A DNA stretch of 64,000 bases from Acanthacorydalis orientalis (GCA_034766995.1 CM068313.1:36575996-36639995); one strand, 5' to 3'; positions 51,251-63,519 are shown, counted from the first letter of the stretch. The notes: generated by a model from the sequence alone, not told the origin. Numbers and translations: made by a program.

Positions 51251-51493
51251 AGTGACATCAATCCAACAGCAGTGTTTTTCTAACCAATATTTTCAACGCT
51301 TTCATCTACATTTGAACATTTGTTGTGCTTAACGATTGTATTTTTCATTTTAATTATGATAAAATCATAATAAAATCAAACACAACAAAGAAAACATCCA
51401 ATTTATGTATTATAATTACCCTTTGTAGATGCAGAGAAAACAATAGCTTGTAATTAAACGCGTTCCTTAATATTGGTATATACCTTAATACAT

Positions 51494-51559
<66 letters not shown>

Positions 51560-52140
51560 AAAAAGGAAGAAGGTCACTAATATAACCATATAATTATTAA
51601 TAATAGAACAAATTCATATTTATTTACTTCATGGAAATATATTTCAAATTTTTAGAATAAAAGAGTGCGAAAAACGAAACACATGTGTCAAGTTTATATA
51701 AGATTCTGATTTTGAATTTATTTTGATAGAAAGTCGATTTTAAAACAGACATTGATTTTTATAAATTATTATTATTTTCATCTAGAATTTATTTTAATAA
51801 TAACAAAGGAACTGGTAAAGATTAATTCATTTAAATATATTTAAAGTAGAATCGTATCAACATTCGTTATTAACTCTGTAAAAAACAGCATTTCAGTTTT
51901 AGTTACTTAAATGAAAGCAATAAAAAAATAGTAGTTACTGTAACAATAAATATAGTGTGATAGTAATAAGTGTTAAAAAGGTTGAAAAAATAATACTGGA
52001 TTGTCTACAGATAATAATTCAGATCATTTCAATGATCTAAGCTTAGCTACAGAAATACATAAATTCAACCGAGTAATGATAATTAAGAGAAATTTGTACT
52101 ATCTGCCATAACCTTGTTCTGGCAGTAAATATTAACTACC

Positions 52141-52141
<1 letters not shown>

Positions 52142-52222
<81 letters not shown>

Positions 52223-52265
52223 ACATATATATATATGTATACATATATATATATATATATACATT

Positions 52266-52331
<66 letters not shown>
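52142..52331. repeat. Longest (TA)n microsatellite in the window
   Basis: About 190 bp of TA repeats with GTATACATA and ATTTATA variants clustered in the middle. Nearly self-complementary. Confidence 0.9.
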
Positions 52332-52332
<1 letters not shown>

Positions 52333-53561
52333 TTATTTCATTAACAATTATTCAGCAATATTACCTTTAAATGTAATGATTCACTGTTAGTAATGAAATA
52401 GAAAATAGTTCAAATATCTATGAATAGACAGAATAAGGACATCAACAAATTAATTGAAAAACTATAAACAATAGAACCATGAATATCTATAAAAAGATTG
52501 TTTAAATCGGAGAAAATCTGAAAGAAGTATTAGTAAAACAGTAAGTCATGAATAGATGATTATTAAATTACCGATTATTAGTTTATATAGATTTTTAATA
52601 AAAAAAAGAATAATTAGAAGTATTCACATAATAACATATTTTTTAAAAATGTAATCGTTATCAACTGATTTCAAATAAACTTCTTCATCTTCTTTAGTTT
52701 TCGTGGATGAACATGTAATTATCTAATCTAATCCTATTATATAATTTTGAGAAAAAGTCTGACAATAAAGCATTCTAATTTAAAAATGAACTATGAACTA
52801 CTATTGTAATTTTTCATGTGTCGTATGTACATTTGTATGTATATATGTATGTATGTATGTATATATATGTAAAGTACATATGTGTACAAATACGTAAAAG
52901 TTGAAAAAAATCTTATAACGTATCATTTATTTTAAATCCAGTCGTTTATCACATAAACTATTGTCGTTATATTATTGCGTATCTTCATTTGTGAAACAAA
53001 GGGTGATATATTAGGGGTCTTTGAAAAAGGGTTAGATAATTGATCTGATTTTTCTCCGATCCGGATTTACTGCAAGCAGCTATGTTAAAGAAGCTTTTAC
53101 TTGAGCTGTCTTAATTGACATTTGAAACTTAACTTTAATTATTTTACTAATTACAGTTCATATTGTAGAAAGAGTAGATTATTAGAGCCATTCAGTAAAC
53201 AATAATCAAGCTATTAAGAATGTTCCGTTTATAAATTATCAAACATTCAGTATATTTGTTTATAACGTATTTGATTTTAGCACAGATTATATTCCTTTAT
53301 AAATTTGAATTCAGTTTTATAATGGGGGCTTTATATTAAAAATATTTTAATTGTGCATTTTATTTACTTACTTATTGTTCATTTATTTAATATTTCATTT
53401 AAATAAATAACGATTAGTGTTTTATAATGTCAAATTGACATGCTTGCTTAAAAAATATATCACAGATTAAATTTCAATTTTATTTTCTTACCTAATTTGA
53501 TATAAAAAATTTGATTTTCTCCTATAATATTTAGTAAATACCAAAAAAATGTTTCATAATT

Positions 53562-53624
<63 letters not shown>

Positions 53625-53708
53625 CTTTTGATTCTCTTTGTAAGTTCTCTATTAATAATAAATTACTGAGTGATATTTATATTTTACTACATAATAACAG
53701 ATTAAATA

Positions 53709-54287
53709 TTAGGTTGGAAAAAATGCGATTTATGACATTCAAATTCATATACACTTTTTCATTTAAGTGGTTTGAAGTGGCTCTGAGCTGTTGGATGACT
53801 AACGCCTAATTTTTGTGCAAGCATTCTAATTGTTGTGCGTGGTTCTGATTCTACTAACCCCTTCAGTTCGTCGTTATGATCTGAAGAAGAACGACCGCGA
53901 CGTTTTTCATCTTTAAGGCTCTCGTCCCCAGCACGAAATTTTTGTAACCACCATTGCACCGTACGTTCCTTAACAGTACCCCCACCAAAAGCATCGTTTA
54001 GTTTATGAGCAGTTTCTGATGCTTTACCACTCGTTTTATCATTCATACGAAAAACATGTTCTTATTTGCTTCTTTTCCATCTTTAATTCAATAGCTCAGT
54101 TTTAAAGAAAATAATAATAAAACCAAAGTTTATGTTACCAAAACACCGAACAAAAAATACACTTTATAATGATATTAACATGAACACAATGAAATGATAC
54201 TTTCATTGAAAAAATAAGGTGTAAATTTTGTAAAAGTAAGGTAAAATTCAAAAAATAAAAACCGTAATTCTTTTGCTACCAACCTAA
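53709..54287 (-). mobile_element. Internally deleted cecropia-type mariner, copy D
   Basis: TTAGGTTGG ends on both sides with TA flanks. 579 bp, with the family deletion. The left end has lost part of the AGAAAAATAATTG stretch. It lies within a segment that is present again at 58.0-59.0 kb. Confidence 0.85.
53759..54046 (-). CDS. Solo mariner DNA-binding domain ORF (copy D)
   Basis: An uninterrupted 95-codon frame begins MNDKTSGKASETAHKL and contains KERTVQWWLQKFRAGDESLK and LAQKLGVSHPTAQSHFKPLK. It covers most of the paired helix-turn-helix domain that binds mariner ends and has no catalytic domain. The ancestral start (MEKKQIR, near 54080) is separated by a frame problem. It is the only copy in the window in which this domain is still open. 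It could in principle encode a DNA-binding peptide. Expression is unknown, and a chance-preserved relic is more likely. Confidence 0.5.
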   Translation of the reverse strand: MNDKTSGKASETAHKLNDAFGGGTVKERTVQWWLQKFRAGDESLKDEKRRGRSSSDHNDELKGLVESEPRTTIRMLAQKLGVSHPTAQSHFKPLK

Positions 54288-54977
54288 TAATTAAATTCAC
54301 TATTGATCTCTAAATCAAATAAAAGCATAATGTTATTAGAATTTAGTCAATGAGTTAATACATTTTTTTATATAATACCCTTAGTTTTTTTTAACTGATT
54401 CTTAGAAGTTACAGTGCTTATATCAGATATTAAAAAAATATGAAAAAATATATATAAATGGTTATATATAAAATCAATATATGTATTTTTACCATTTAAT
54501 AAAAAATATGATTCTGTTAAAATAAATCATATTTCCGAAATGTCATGTTATGTCATTACTTTTTAATCTCGAAAAAGAAATATAAATTTTAATTTCAGAA
54601 TAATAAATAAGATGTCATTTTAGAGAGTAATTATTTTATAATAATAAATGCAGCAATTAAAATAAACAACACGAATTAACTACCTACATGAAATATCATA
54701 TACACTATTATATACATTATATTTTTTTTCAGTAATATATTCACATTTTCTGTAAAAAATAATACTTAATAAAACTATTAACAAATTTATAGTCGTTTTA
54801 TATGCGAAAAATAAAAATCGTTTTAAGAATCGTGTACGAGTCACGTTGGAAAAATAAATAAATAATTATATAAATTAAAACCTGTTTTTCTTTAATGAAA
54901 AAAGTAACTAGAAAATAAGAAATAAGTAAATAATTCCAAGAAATAAAATACTTAATAATTTAAATAAATCCAAAGAA

Positions 54978-54984
<7 letters not shown>

Positions 54985-55038
<54 letters not shown>

Positions 55039-55062
55039 TATATAAATATATATACATATATT

Positions 55063-55108
<46 letters not shown>

Positions 55109-55155
55109 TATGTATATATATTTAAATATATATATATATACATATATATATATTT
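54985..55155. repeat. Long compound (TA)n microsatellite
   Basis: About 170 bp of TA repeats with regularly spaced CATA and TTTA variants. Confidence 0.9.
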
Positions 55156-55362
55156 CACATTCAACTACTGAATAAATAATTATTCGAATTCCTTTCTAAC
55201 TAAATGATCCGCTTTTTGTTTTTCACAAATTTTAAAATCTGTTTTTTTAATATTCTTATCCTATCTGTTCATTAATATTTTCCTGATACTTTTTATATAT
55301 GTTTTTTTTCTTTATATATACACGTGTATGTATGTATGTATATATATATATATATATATATA

Positions 55363-55425
55363 GGATGATTCAATTTATCTTCCACATAGAAGTATTAAAA
55401 GGTGGCACAGGGGTTAAATCATACA
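55363..55425 (+). repeat. Solo end of the palindromic MITE
   Basis: GGATGATTCAATTTATCTTC followed by CACATAGAAGTATTAAAAGG and CAGGGGTTAA matches the right end of the MITE at 21691-21900 in reverse complement. It again starts exactly where a TA tract ends. The opposite end was not found, so the copy is truncated or too degraded to see. Confidence 0.55.
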
Positions 55426-55887
55426 TTTGATATCATATATTTAAAACAAATAAATTTTACGAAAACGCCGATAAAATAGTAAACTAAAATTGTTTAAGCA
55501 ATTTGTGTAGTAAGATTTTTATGATCTGGATAAAGTTTTGTCATAATAATGTTTGTATAATTTAAATCGAAATTCCCATACACAACCATTAGATTTTCAA
55601 TGAAACATTTAATAATGCATTATTAAATAAAAATAAATAAACCTGTAACGTTATTTTTGATAACGAACATTATTAAATTCAAAATCAGGAAAATCTGCTA
55701 TCAATAAAATCGTACTGAACAAAACGTACATTGAACTGTTTCAAAATCAGAATAGTACAGTGTATAATAGAGAAAGAATTATTTAATTTTATTATAATTA
55801 AATATTCTAATTTTTATATTATAACAAAAAAGAATTTAATATTTTTAATTTTAAATCCTCATTGATATTCATGCTTTATTAAACATG

Positions 55888-55950
<63 letters not shown>

Positions 55951-55974
55951 ACAATATAACATGTGCGTGTAGGT

Positions 55975-56420
55975 GAGAGTGGAAATTTTCATATAAATGC
56001 CAGATGAAATGTTAATACTGGCAGCATCCAGACGACTAAGTCACATTAAAAGGGGAATAATTCTTTTATATGAAACCGCAGTTATCCAAATGTCTCGCAA
56101 ACCACCACATATTGTTATCCACGTTTCCAAGCAATGTACTTTTACAATGAGGACATTGACACCCGCAATTTCGCAACCATACTGCATCAATTATTCGCGA
56201 GGACAAAGGATGCGTATCGTATCAGGATACTACAATCTCATACTCTTAATGTCAGTGCCATGTCAGGTCATTTGCATATGCCATAGGGTGTTATTACTAG
56301 TAATTAAGTGTGATTTCCGTACACAATTGCTATAGAGGTGGATGTGGCGGCAACGGGTAATGAAAATAGAAACGAGGAATTCGAGGTGGGTCGTCCATAG
56401 ATACGTTTAAATGAAATATA
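55975..56420. promoter_or_regulatory. GC-richer island with the two-box motif
   Basis: Unique CpG-containing sequence. TAGGGTGTTA (56284-56293), 8 nt, then AATTAAGTGTGATTT (56302-56316) repeats the motif of other islands. Beyond it ACAATTGCTATAGA resembles ACAATTTATAGA after the 25.1-kb site. A 112-codon frame spans the island but shows no domain and overlaps the motif, so it is probably fortuitous. Confidence 0.42.
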
Positions 56421-57099
56421 TAACTTGGTAGTTGTCTTTAACTAGTTGAGTATGAATATTGATCACGGTCGGTATTTGTTCTTTTTTCCGATAAACTGTT
56501 CATTTATCAATTAGTAATTATTATTGAAAGTGCAAAATAATTAAAGAGGGTGTTATATAAAACTTATTTTAATAAATACTATTCTCTTAAGTCTCCAGAA
56601 AGAAATTTAAATGTATAGGATTACCTTTTTTAATTTTCAAAAATAGAATTTAAAATTTTAAATAAATCTAATTGAGTTATCAACTTGATAATAAGTTTAA
56701 TTAATAACTTCTGTAAACATAACACGGATTTTGGATATTTTTTTTGAATACCAATCATCATTGATTAAAATACATTAAATGTAGTCAAACATGACCTTAA
56801 AAGAAGGCAATATATTATTAATTCATATTAATATTCACTTTAATTCAACAATTGATATGATATTAATTGAAAAAACGAGAACATTTCTTACTCAATGAAG
56901 ACTGAACTCGTGAAAATAGATTAAATAATGAATATAAATGACGATAATTTTATCCAAGTTAACAATATTAAAACCGTCTATTGATTGAAAATAAACAAAA
57001 TCCGCTGTTTTCAAATGATCAAGATTAATGTTTTATTATCGTAAATTAAAAAAAAAGTACACGTACGTGCGAAAACATAAACAATTGTATTTAATGAAC

Positions 57100-57430
57100 G
57101 AAAAAAATTACATAAATGATTTATTATTTCACCGTATGAAAGGTCGGCCGTGTAATATGAAACCTTTAATCAAAAACCTCAATTAATCAAACTATCGAAC
57201 ACAGTATAAACAATTGATTACACCAATTAATATACAAATAAAAGTTTGAAATAAGCAAACACGCCTTTTACGCCTCGACCACCCTCCAATAATACACCGA
57301 ACGATACAAATATATTGTGCGTTTCATTGTTCATTGTTCGAAGTCGCATCCATGATCGATAGCCTGTTGATGCACCATAGTCGCGCGATTATTAACGAAG
57401 GGCGAGAACTAATGTTACTCGTCATTTGAC
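57100..57430. promoter_or_regulatory. GC-richer island
   Basis: Unique sequence with several CpGs and repeated AATTAAT/CAATTGAT-type homeodomain cores. No sustained frame or transposon end. A candidate noncoding element. Confidence 0.3.
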
Positions 57431-57440
57431 TTGACATGTA

Positions 57441-57505
<65 letters not shown>

Positions 57506-57852
57506 GTTTCGTTTATGTATGGGTAGTTTTTAAATTAGTTGTACATACAATACTTTATTAAATATCTTATACTGACTTTAAAACTAGTAGGAAAAAAATC
57601 AAATTATATTTTTTTTATGATTTGTAAATCACATGAAATGTATTCAGTTCATTTGTAAACAAATACTAAAAAATATATTTCTCTCTTGTAAATAACCAGC
57701 GTGTAGTACACATTCATATCTTAAACGTTAAAGAAATAAAAAGAAGTTGTTGAAACTATTTAATAATTAAATCAGAATTTATTTCAACTATCATTTTTAC
57801 ACCCCATTCAATATTAGTTAGCATCTTATGTCCAATATAGGTTATCACATTT

Positions 57853-57906
<54 letters not shown>

Positions 57907-57910
<4 letters not shown>

Positions 57911-58003
57911 GTTAGTAGACAGATAATTGAAGTTTGTGACCTTCAAATTTATATACATTCTTCTCAGCTAGCTGTTTTAAGTGGTCCATAATTGTTGGAT
58001 GAG
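57907..58003 (-). repeat. Truncated cecropia-type mariner end
   Basis: TTAGGTTAGTAGACAGATAA, CCTTCAAATTTATATACATT and GTTTTAAGTGGTCCATAATT correspond to the first about 95 bp of mariner copy C. It abuts a (TA)n tract on the left and is cut off at the start of the duplicated segment. The remainder of this element is missing. Confidence 0.7.
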
Positions 58004-58472
58004 GGTGAGGTGTTTAAAGAAAGTTCCACTTGTAAATCACCGACAATTCAGTATATTTATTTATAACGTATTTGATTTTAGCACAGATTATATTCCTTTA
58101 TAAATTTAAATTCAATTTTATAATGGGGACTTTATAATAAAAATATTTTTATTGTGCATTTTACTTAATTACATATTGGTCATTTATTTGATATTACATT
58201 TAAAGAAATAACGATTAGTGTCTTAAAATGTCAAATTAACATGCCTGCTTGAAAAGATATCACAGATTGAATCTCAACCTCATTTTCTTATCTAATTTGA
58301 TATAAAAGAAAGCTGGTTTTCTCCTATAATATTTGTAATATTTAGTAAATACCAGATAATATTTCATAAATGGCATACATTTATATTTCTTTTGATTCTC
58401 TGTGTAAGTTCCCTATTAATAATACATTACTGAGTGATGTTAATATTTTACTATATAACGACACATTAAATA

Positions 58473-59039
58473 TTAGGTCGGTAGAAAAATAATTGCGGTT
58501 TATTACCTTCACATTCATATACACTTTTTAATTTAAGTGATTTGAAGTGGTCCTGAACTGTTCGATGACTAACACCTAACTTTTGTGCAAGCTCACGAAT
58601 TTTTGTGCGTGATTCTGATTCGACTATCGCCTTCAGTTGGTCGTTATGAACTGAAGAAGGATGACTTTAATCTTTCTCATATTAAAGGCTTTCGTCACCA
58701 TCACGAAATTGTTGAAACCATCATTACACCGTACGTTCCTAAACAGTACCCACACCAAAAGCATCGTTTAATTGATAATCAGTTGCTGTTGTTTTACCAG
58801 CTGTTTTGAACTCATACGAAAAAAATGTTCTTATTTGCTTCTTTTCTATCTTTAATTCAATAGTCCAATTTTAAAGAAAATTAATGATATAACCAAAGTC
58901 TATGTTACCAGAATATAGACCAAAAAATGCACTTTAAAATGATATTAACATGAATAAGATCAAATGACGCTTCCGTTGAAAAAAAATTAACGTTACAATT
59001 CAGAAAACAAAAATCGCAATTATTTTCCTACCAACTTAA
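58473..59039 (-). mobile_element. Internally deleted cecropia-type mariner, copy E
   Basis: TTAGGTCGGTAGAAAAATAA at one end and, in reverse complement, TTAAGTTGGTAGGAAAATAA at the other, with TA flanks. 567 bp, same family deletion. Because it lies inside the duplicated segment it is a duplicate of copy D rather than an independent insertion. Confidence 0.82.
58550..58850 (-). pseudogene. mariner N-terminal HTH pseudogene (copy E)
   Basis: Minus-strand relics of the helix-turn-helix region (an LCKS/LGVS-like segment and a DDE-rich linker are recognisable) with frame changes and stops. It is more degraded than copy D. Confidence 0.55.
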
Positions 59040-59189
59040 TATATAGTAATTTAATAACTCTTTTCAATAGTGAATATCATGATTCCTACAAAAGAACATA
59101 ACGAACTATGTACATGTTTACAATTAAATTATTATTTAATTTCTTTGTTCACATTGTATTTCACATACACACAAAATATATCATAGATT

Positions 59190-59870
59190 AAAACTGAATT
59201 CCTGTCCGTATTTCGTAACGGATATCAAACGCCTCGGCGTGTTAATTCATCTTTGCCGTACGTTAAATATCGTGTACCAGTTTCGAAAGTTAATTAACAT
59301 TTTCCAATCTGCAGGGAAATCATACATCAAGCAGATCATTCCGCGGCATTCAATCAATCTTCGTCGTCAAACGCGACTGTGACAATTCACGAACAATTCA
59401 AACAAAAAACATCGAAGCAGATAAACTGCAATTTAAATCCTGTCCTGTGGTCTTAACATCCTGATTGATGATTCAGAATTACCGAACGGTTTTAATTCTT
59501 TGTTTCTAATGTCTGCGAAACATCACGCGGCAATGAGTATGCAAATGCGGTGTCGCCACCGTCGCCTACTTCAAAGGGTTGCAACAAAACAACATACGTG
59601 CACCCCACACGCCGATCCGCGGCCGAACCACCCCCGCCTCTCGTGCAGATGACATGTTTGCTCAATCGCAGTTGTTCTCGACTGACGATGCTTCGAGCAA
59701 AGTGCTCGTGCGCTTATTTTAAATACGGCCCTCGCTAATTAAATGCTCTTTGTTCCGAAACGAAAATATTTATTATTTTTAACATCAGTCGACCGAACGC
59801 GATGCTGTTGCTTCTAATCGTTTACGCACACCTTACTATCGCTCAACAGTACTGTTCACTGCACAACTAA
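59190..59870. promoter_or_regulatory. Large CpG-rich island
   Basis: About 680 bp, the most GC-rich block of the right half (59540-59660 especially). It contains a perfect POU octamer ATGCAAAT (59539-59546) and the inverted repeat CGAGCA-AAG-TGCTCG (59694-59708). No sustained frame, splice pair or repeat end. It could be a promoter or enhancer. No TSS motif was identified. Confidence 0.38.
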
Positions 59871-60102
59871 GCGAATTTTTCATACTCATTAATGTTATTT
59901 ACGATTGAAATGTTAAATTATATTCAATTAAAACAGTTAATTTTGTTCAACTTAATACGAGAGGTCATTGACTGTTGAAACCGGATCAAGATATCCTATT
60001 TCATGATATATGATTTACAAGATAGATACGTTTTTATTGATTGTTATGCTTTTTGCACCATAAGTGTATGCAAAAATAAATGCTCGTTCGCATATTTCTA
60101 AA

Positions 60103-60165
<63 letters not shown>

Positions 60166-60257
60166 ACACAAAACATGCATAAGGAAAATTTAATTATTAC
60201 AAACACTGTCCCTTTTGAAAGAAAATTATAAACTAATTTATTTTATATTGATTATAT

Positions 60258-60358
60258 TGATAAATAAGTTTTAAAAAATATGTTTATTGTTTCATAACTT
60301 TGCATGTTTATAATTGACAAGTAGGAGAGTACAGCGAGCAAGGAGCGAAGCCCCTTAG
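60258..60358 (+). mobile_element. Helitron-like fragment, copy H5 (3' end)
   Basis: The family tail: TTTTAAAAAATATGTTTATT, TAATTGACAAGTAGG, then a GC-rich end AGCGAAGCCCCTTAG|T. The 5' part and internal microsatellite block are missing. The (TA)n tract at 60107-60163 lies about 95 bp upstream. Confidence 0.5.
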
Positions 60359-61311
60359 TAACTTATATTAATCCGTTATGACATAAAAGCAAATGTTTTT
60401 TTTTATAAATTCTCCAAAAGTAATATTAAAGAGACCTATCGCATTTATAAGGATTTTAAATCATTTTACTAATGTGTAAATTGTGAAAACTAATAAAATA
60501 TAAGTTTATGATTGGAAATATAAATTAGTATTAAAATTGAATCGATAAAAAACAATTCTATAGTAATAAGTAATATTCAAATAACAAAAATTAAGCTAAC
60601 AACAATTTGTTAATCAATTTGATAAAGTTTTGAATTATCTAATGAAGTGATTATTAATCACTTATTAAAAATTCCATCAGAACATAACATAATGGTTTTT
60701 GAGAAAAAATCGTAAGCAATACACTGTAATCTAGAAAGTTTTGTTGTTCGAAATTATTTTTCATATTTCATTATAATGATTGACTAAAATTTTTGCATGT
60801 AATAATTCCCACTTTCTCATCTCTAAAATAAGTATCTAACATACATATTTCCAAAATTAAAACAAAAAATGAACATTAAACGAATTTTGCATTTTTTTAA
60901 AAAAATCTTATTTTGTTATACAACACATTTAACGTTTTAATAATTATATGGTGGAATTTACTATTTCGATTCTCTAGTATTACTAAGAATATTTAAATAA
61001 TCATAATTGTTTCGCAAGTAACATTTATTTAATGTACTTTAAAAACATTCTTTTTATGTTTGAAACTATTCGACAATATTTATTCAAGTACAATAAACGC
61101 CTTAAAAATAATAAATCAGTATGGAATAACAAAGTTTCGTTCTAGTCTATATTAAAGACAATAAGATCAGTTACAATTTTTTATTCGCATATAAAATAAC
61201 ATCTGACAATTATTTTAATATATTATAAAAATCCGCGTTTATTCTGTTGCGAAGAGTAAATGACATTAAATTATTGAAAATAATAAGAAATATCCATCTC
61301 AGTTTAATAAT

Positions 61312-61316
61312 AAAAA
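61312..61316 (-). terminator. Pol III terminator of tRNA-Leu
   Basis: A run of five T on the minus strand, 8 nt beyond the discriminator base, fits RNA polymerase III termination. Confidence 0.75.
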
Positions 61317-61324
61317 TGATATAT

Positions 61325-61408
61325 TGTCAGGAGTGGGATTCGAACCCACGCCCACCGAAGTGGACTGCGACCTGAACGCAGCGCCTTGGACCGCTCGGCC
61401 ATCCTGAC
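61325..61408 (-). tRNA. tRNA-Leu (anticodon CAG)
   Basis: An 84-nt cloverleaf on the minus strand. The 7-bp acceptor stem GTCAGGA/TCCTGAC is perfect with discriminator A. The anticodon stem CTGCG/CGCAG carries loop TTCAGGT, with CAG at 61372-61374. A long variable arm (CCACTTCGGTGG) marks it as type II, as expected for leucine tRNAs. The internal promoters are present: A box TGGCCGAGCGGTC and B box GGTTCGAATCC. There is no intron and CCA is not encoded. It decodes CUG. All stems are intact, so it is probably functional. Confidence 0.97.
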
Positions 61409-62344
61409 ATGACTTCCTGTGCTTGAAAGTTGTAATTTACTAAATAGATTCTAATTAACAAACATATTGAACGCTAATTGTTACTTATACAACAAAAACA
61501 AACAAAGCATTTCTTTGATAGTATGAAACGTTTATATACTAATGGATCATTGGTTTTTGTTTTCCCTCTTGTCTATTTATTATTGATTTCGTTTAATATA
61601 TGGAAATATAATTGTGTTCCATGCACATGTCCTGCACAGTTGATGCATCTAATATCAACATGCATAAATGCATGTATAATAGACCACAACGTGTAGCATA
61701 TTGTTGAACGCATATGAATATGTTCAAAGCCTGAATATCAAGCGAAAACCAATAAAACGTACTACGTGAGTAAAATAAATGGGTTACAGTCATCACAATC
61801 ACGATTCTTGGTTGTCATTTTATAGAGATGCACTGTCGACATTTATTAAGAAAGTAGTTGGGGTTCATACATTTGTTTAACTGCTCTTATATATTAAGTA
61901 ACTGTTTGAGTTTTTCATGAAAAAAGTGTACTCAATTAAAATAAATAATAATTATTAGAAAGACGTTTTATTATATAGTAACATGTGGAATACATTTTTA
62001 ATATGTTAATATATACAATTTTAATATACATGCATTCGAAATTGATTACAACGAACATGTAGATATTGATTTCATGGTTATAATATGCAAGCATTTGCAT
62101 GAATTTTGCTTCTTATGTCTCTCTATACATACACTTACTTGTTAGTGATATAATGAGTAACGATTATAACGAGAAAATATAGTGCTCACTCTTATATATA
62201 TATATATACATATATATAAAATACATATACGGATACAGATAGTGATTGTATTACATTAAGCAAAATAATTTAGAATGGTTTTAAAGTAACCGCAAAAAAA
62301 TTAAAAAAATAAAATGAACTTAGAAAAATATATAGGATTTTTTA

Positions 62345-62576
62345 CCGTTACAGTACATTTGTGAAACCGTTACTAAATTCACTTTCACAAATGATTTGTT
62401 TTTCACTCCACAAGTTATAAAAAAATTTTTCTTACCAGAAATGTTCAACAAATGATTATCAGTCATTTTTAACAGTTGCTTATACGAGTTTAGATGGTGA
62501 TTCCATTATCTTCAGTGGGTTAAGGTGCAGAAAAAACAAAAAGACAAAATTTACAAAAATATTAAAATAAAAAAAA
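62345..62576 (+). repeat. FB1 foldback half and a 36-bp shared repeat
   Basis: CTAAATTCACTTTCACAAAT and the following TTTTTCACTCCA match the FB1 relic at 35410. Further right, AAGACAAAATTTACAAAAAT plus the A-rich stretch after it (62541-62576) matches 37508-37543 with one mismatch. Noncoding. The two matches may belong to one element or to two. Confidence 0.35.
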
Positions 62577-63519
62577 CGATATAGAAAAATGTGAATTCGT
62601 GAAAAAATATTTTTCTGACCCTAAAAAAATATAAATCGAATGGTTTAACTACAATGATAAAGGAATAAAAATAAAATAAAAAAACTGAAGAGAAACCCAC
62701 ATTTATTTTATTGACGATACTCCACAGCAGTTAAAAAAATATCGAAGAATTCGCAGAAATCTATTGAAAAATAAACATTAATATGTTATTTACTGAGAGT
62801 CAGATACATACGTACCGCATGGAATTCATTTGAATGAACTACCTCAATATTTAAATCAAAAAAAATCACTTTAAAAAGTACTCAGTCACTATGTTTTACC
62901 TGTCGTACATGCGGAATTGAAAGAATGTATTCTAATTATTAAAATAATTTAGTTAATAAAGTTTGCCAATACAGACAATAAGACGCAAAATAAATAAATA
63001 AATATAATAACCAAAACAAAGTTTCAAATAAAAATGTATGAATCATACTGAAGAAAAGAGAAATACAAATGAACATAAGAAATAATTAATTGGAAGAATA
63101 TATACATGAAAAACACCGAAAAAGTACTACAGATAAATATGATGAATATGTCAGAAAGCAATATTAAAAACATGAAAAAAAGGGAATCGTTTAAATTGTG
63201 AGAATTTGAAAAAATCTTTTATGTAGCAATATTTCTTCGAAGGCTGAAGACTATGTATATATATATATATATATATAATATGTGAGTTCTACATGCGTGT
63301 GTTTATTGTTCTCTATTCATACAAATTGATAACAATATAAAGTAAATAATGTACACGAATCAATATTGTTATAAATGTTACACTCTCTGCATGCAATAAC
63401 TTTAAATATTTTACGCTGTAAAACAGACGTTCGATAATTTCAAATTTCACAATAAATCACAAAACAATAGCCGAAAAAAAAGTAACTAGAATGTCAATAG
63501 TTAATTCCAGTGATGGGAT

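Larger units (their letters stand above)
47607..53210. other. AT-rich tract with many TA microsatellites
   Basis: (TA)n tracts at about 48679-48754, 48805-48861, 49016-49032, 49938-49990, 50412-50470 (with TG), 51497-51557 and 52142-52331. A candidate noncoding exon (49590-49648) and the island at 50695-51250 are listed separately. No protein gene is visible. A 76-codon frame at 50045 is low-complexity. Confidence 0.55.
53211..54287. repeat. Duplicated segment, copy 1
   Basis: This aligns in direct orientation with 58010-59039, covering about 490 bp of unique flank plus the complete mariner (copy D here, copy E there). Shared stretches include TTTATAACGTATTTGATTTT and GCACAGATTATATTCCTTTA. 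A (CA)n(TA)n microsatellite (53568-53622) occurs only in this copy. Confidence 0.75.
54288..57906. other. Spacer with TA tracts and two islands
   Basis: (TA)n tracts at about 54985-55155, 55324-55363, 55896-55948, 57445-57503 and 57857-57906. A MITE solo end (55363) and islands (55975-56420, 57100-57430) are listed separately. No gene is visible. Confidence 0.55.
58010..59039. repeat. Duplicated segment, copy 2
   Basis: A direct-orientation copy of 53211-54287. In place of the (CA)n(TA)n microsatellite of copy 1 it has only CATACATTTATA, near 58373-58384. It starts just inside the truncated mariner end at 57907-58003. Confidence 0.75.
59040..61324. other. AT-rich spacer with one large island
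   Basis: A (TA)n tract at about 60107-60163. The island at 59190-59870 and a Helitron-like fragment are listed separately. From 60360 to the tRNA gene I see only unique A/T-rich sequence. Confidence 0.55.

Noticed and set aside
55997..56335. 112-codon frame in a GC-richer island
   Set aside because: GC-richer sequence has fewer stops by chance, no domain is recognisable, and the frame overlaps the noncoding two-box motif.
59539..59546. POU octamers (ATTTGCAT/ATGCAAAT) at 3978, 32693, 50771, 56270, 59539 and 62093
   Set aside because: By base composition about five are expected by chance in 64 kb on both strands, so six is not enrichment.
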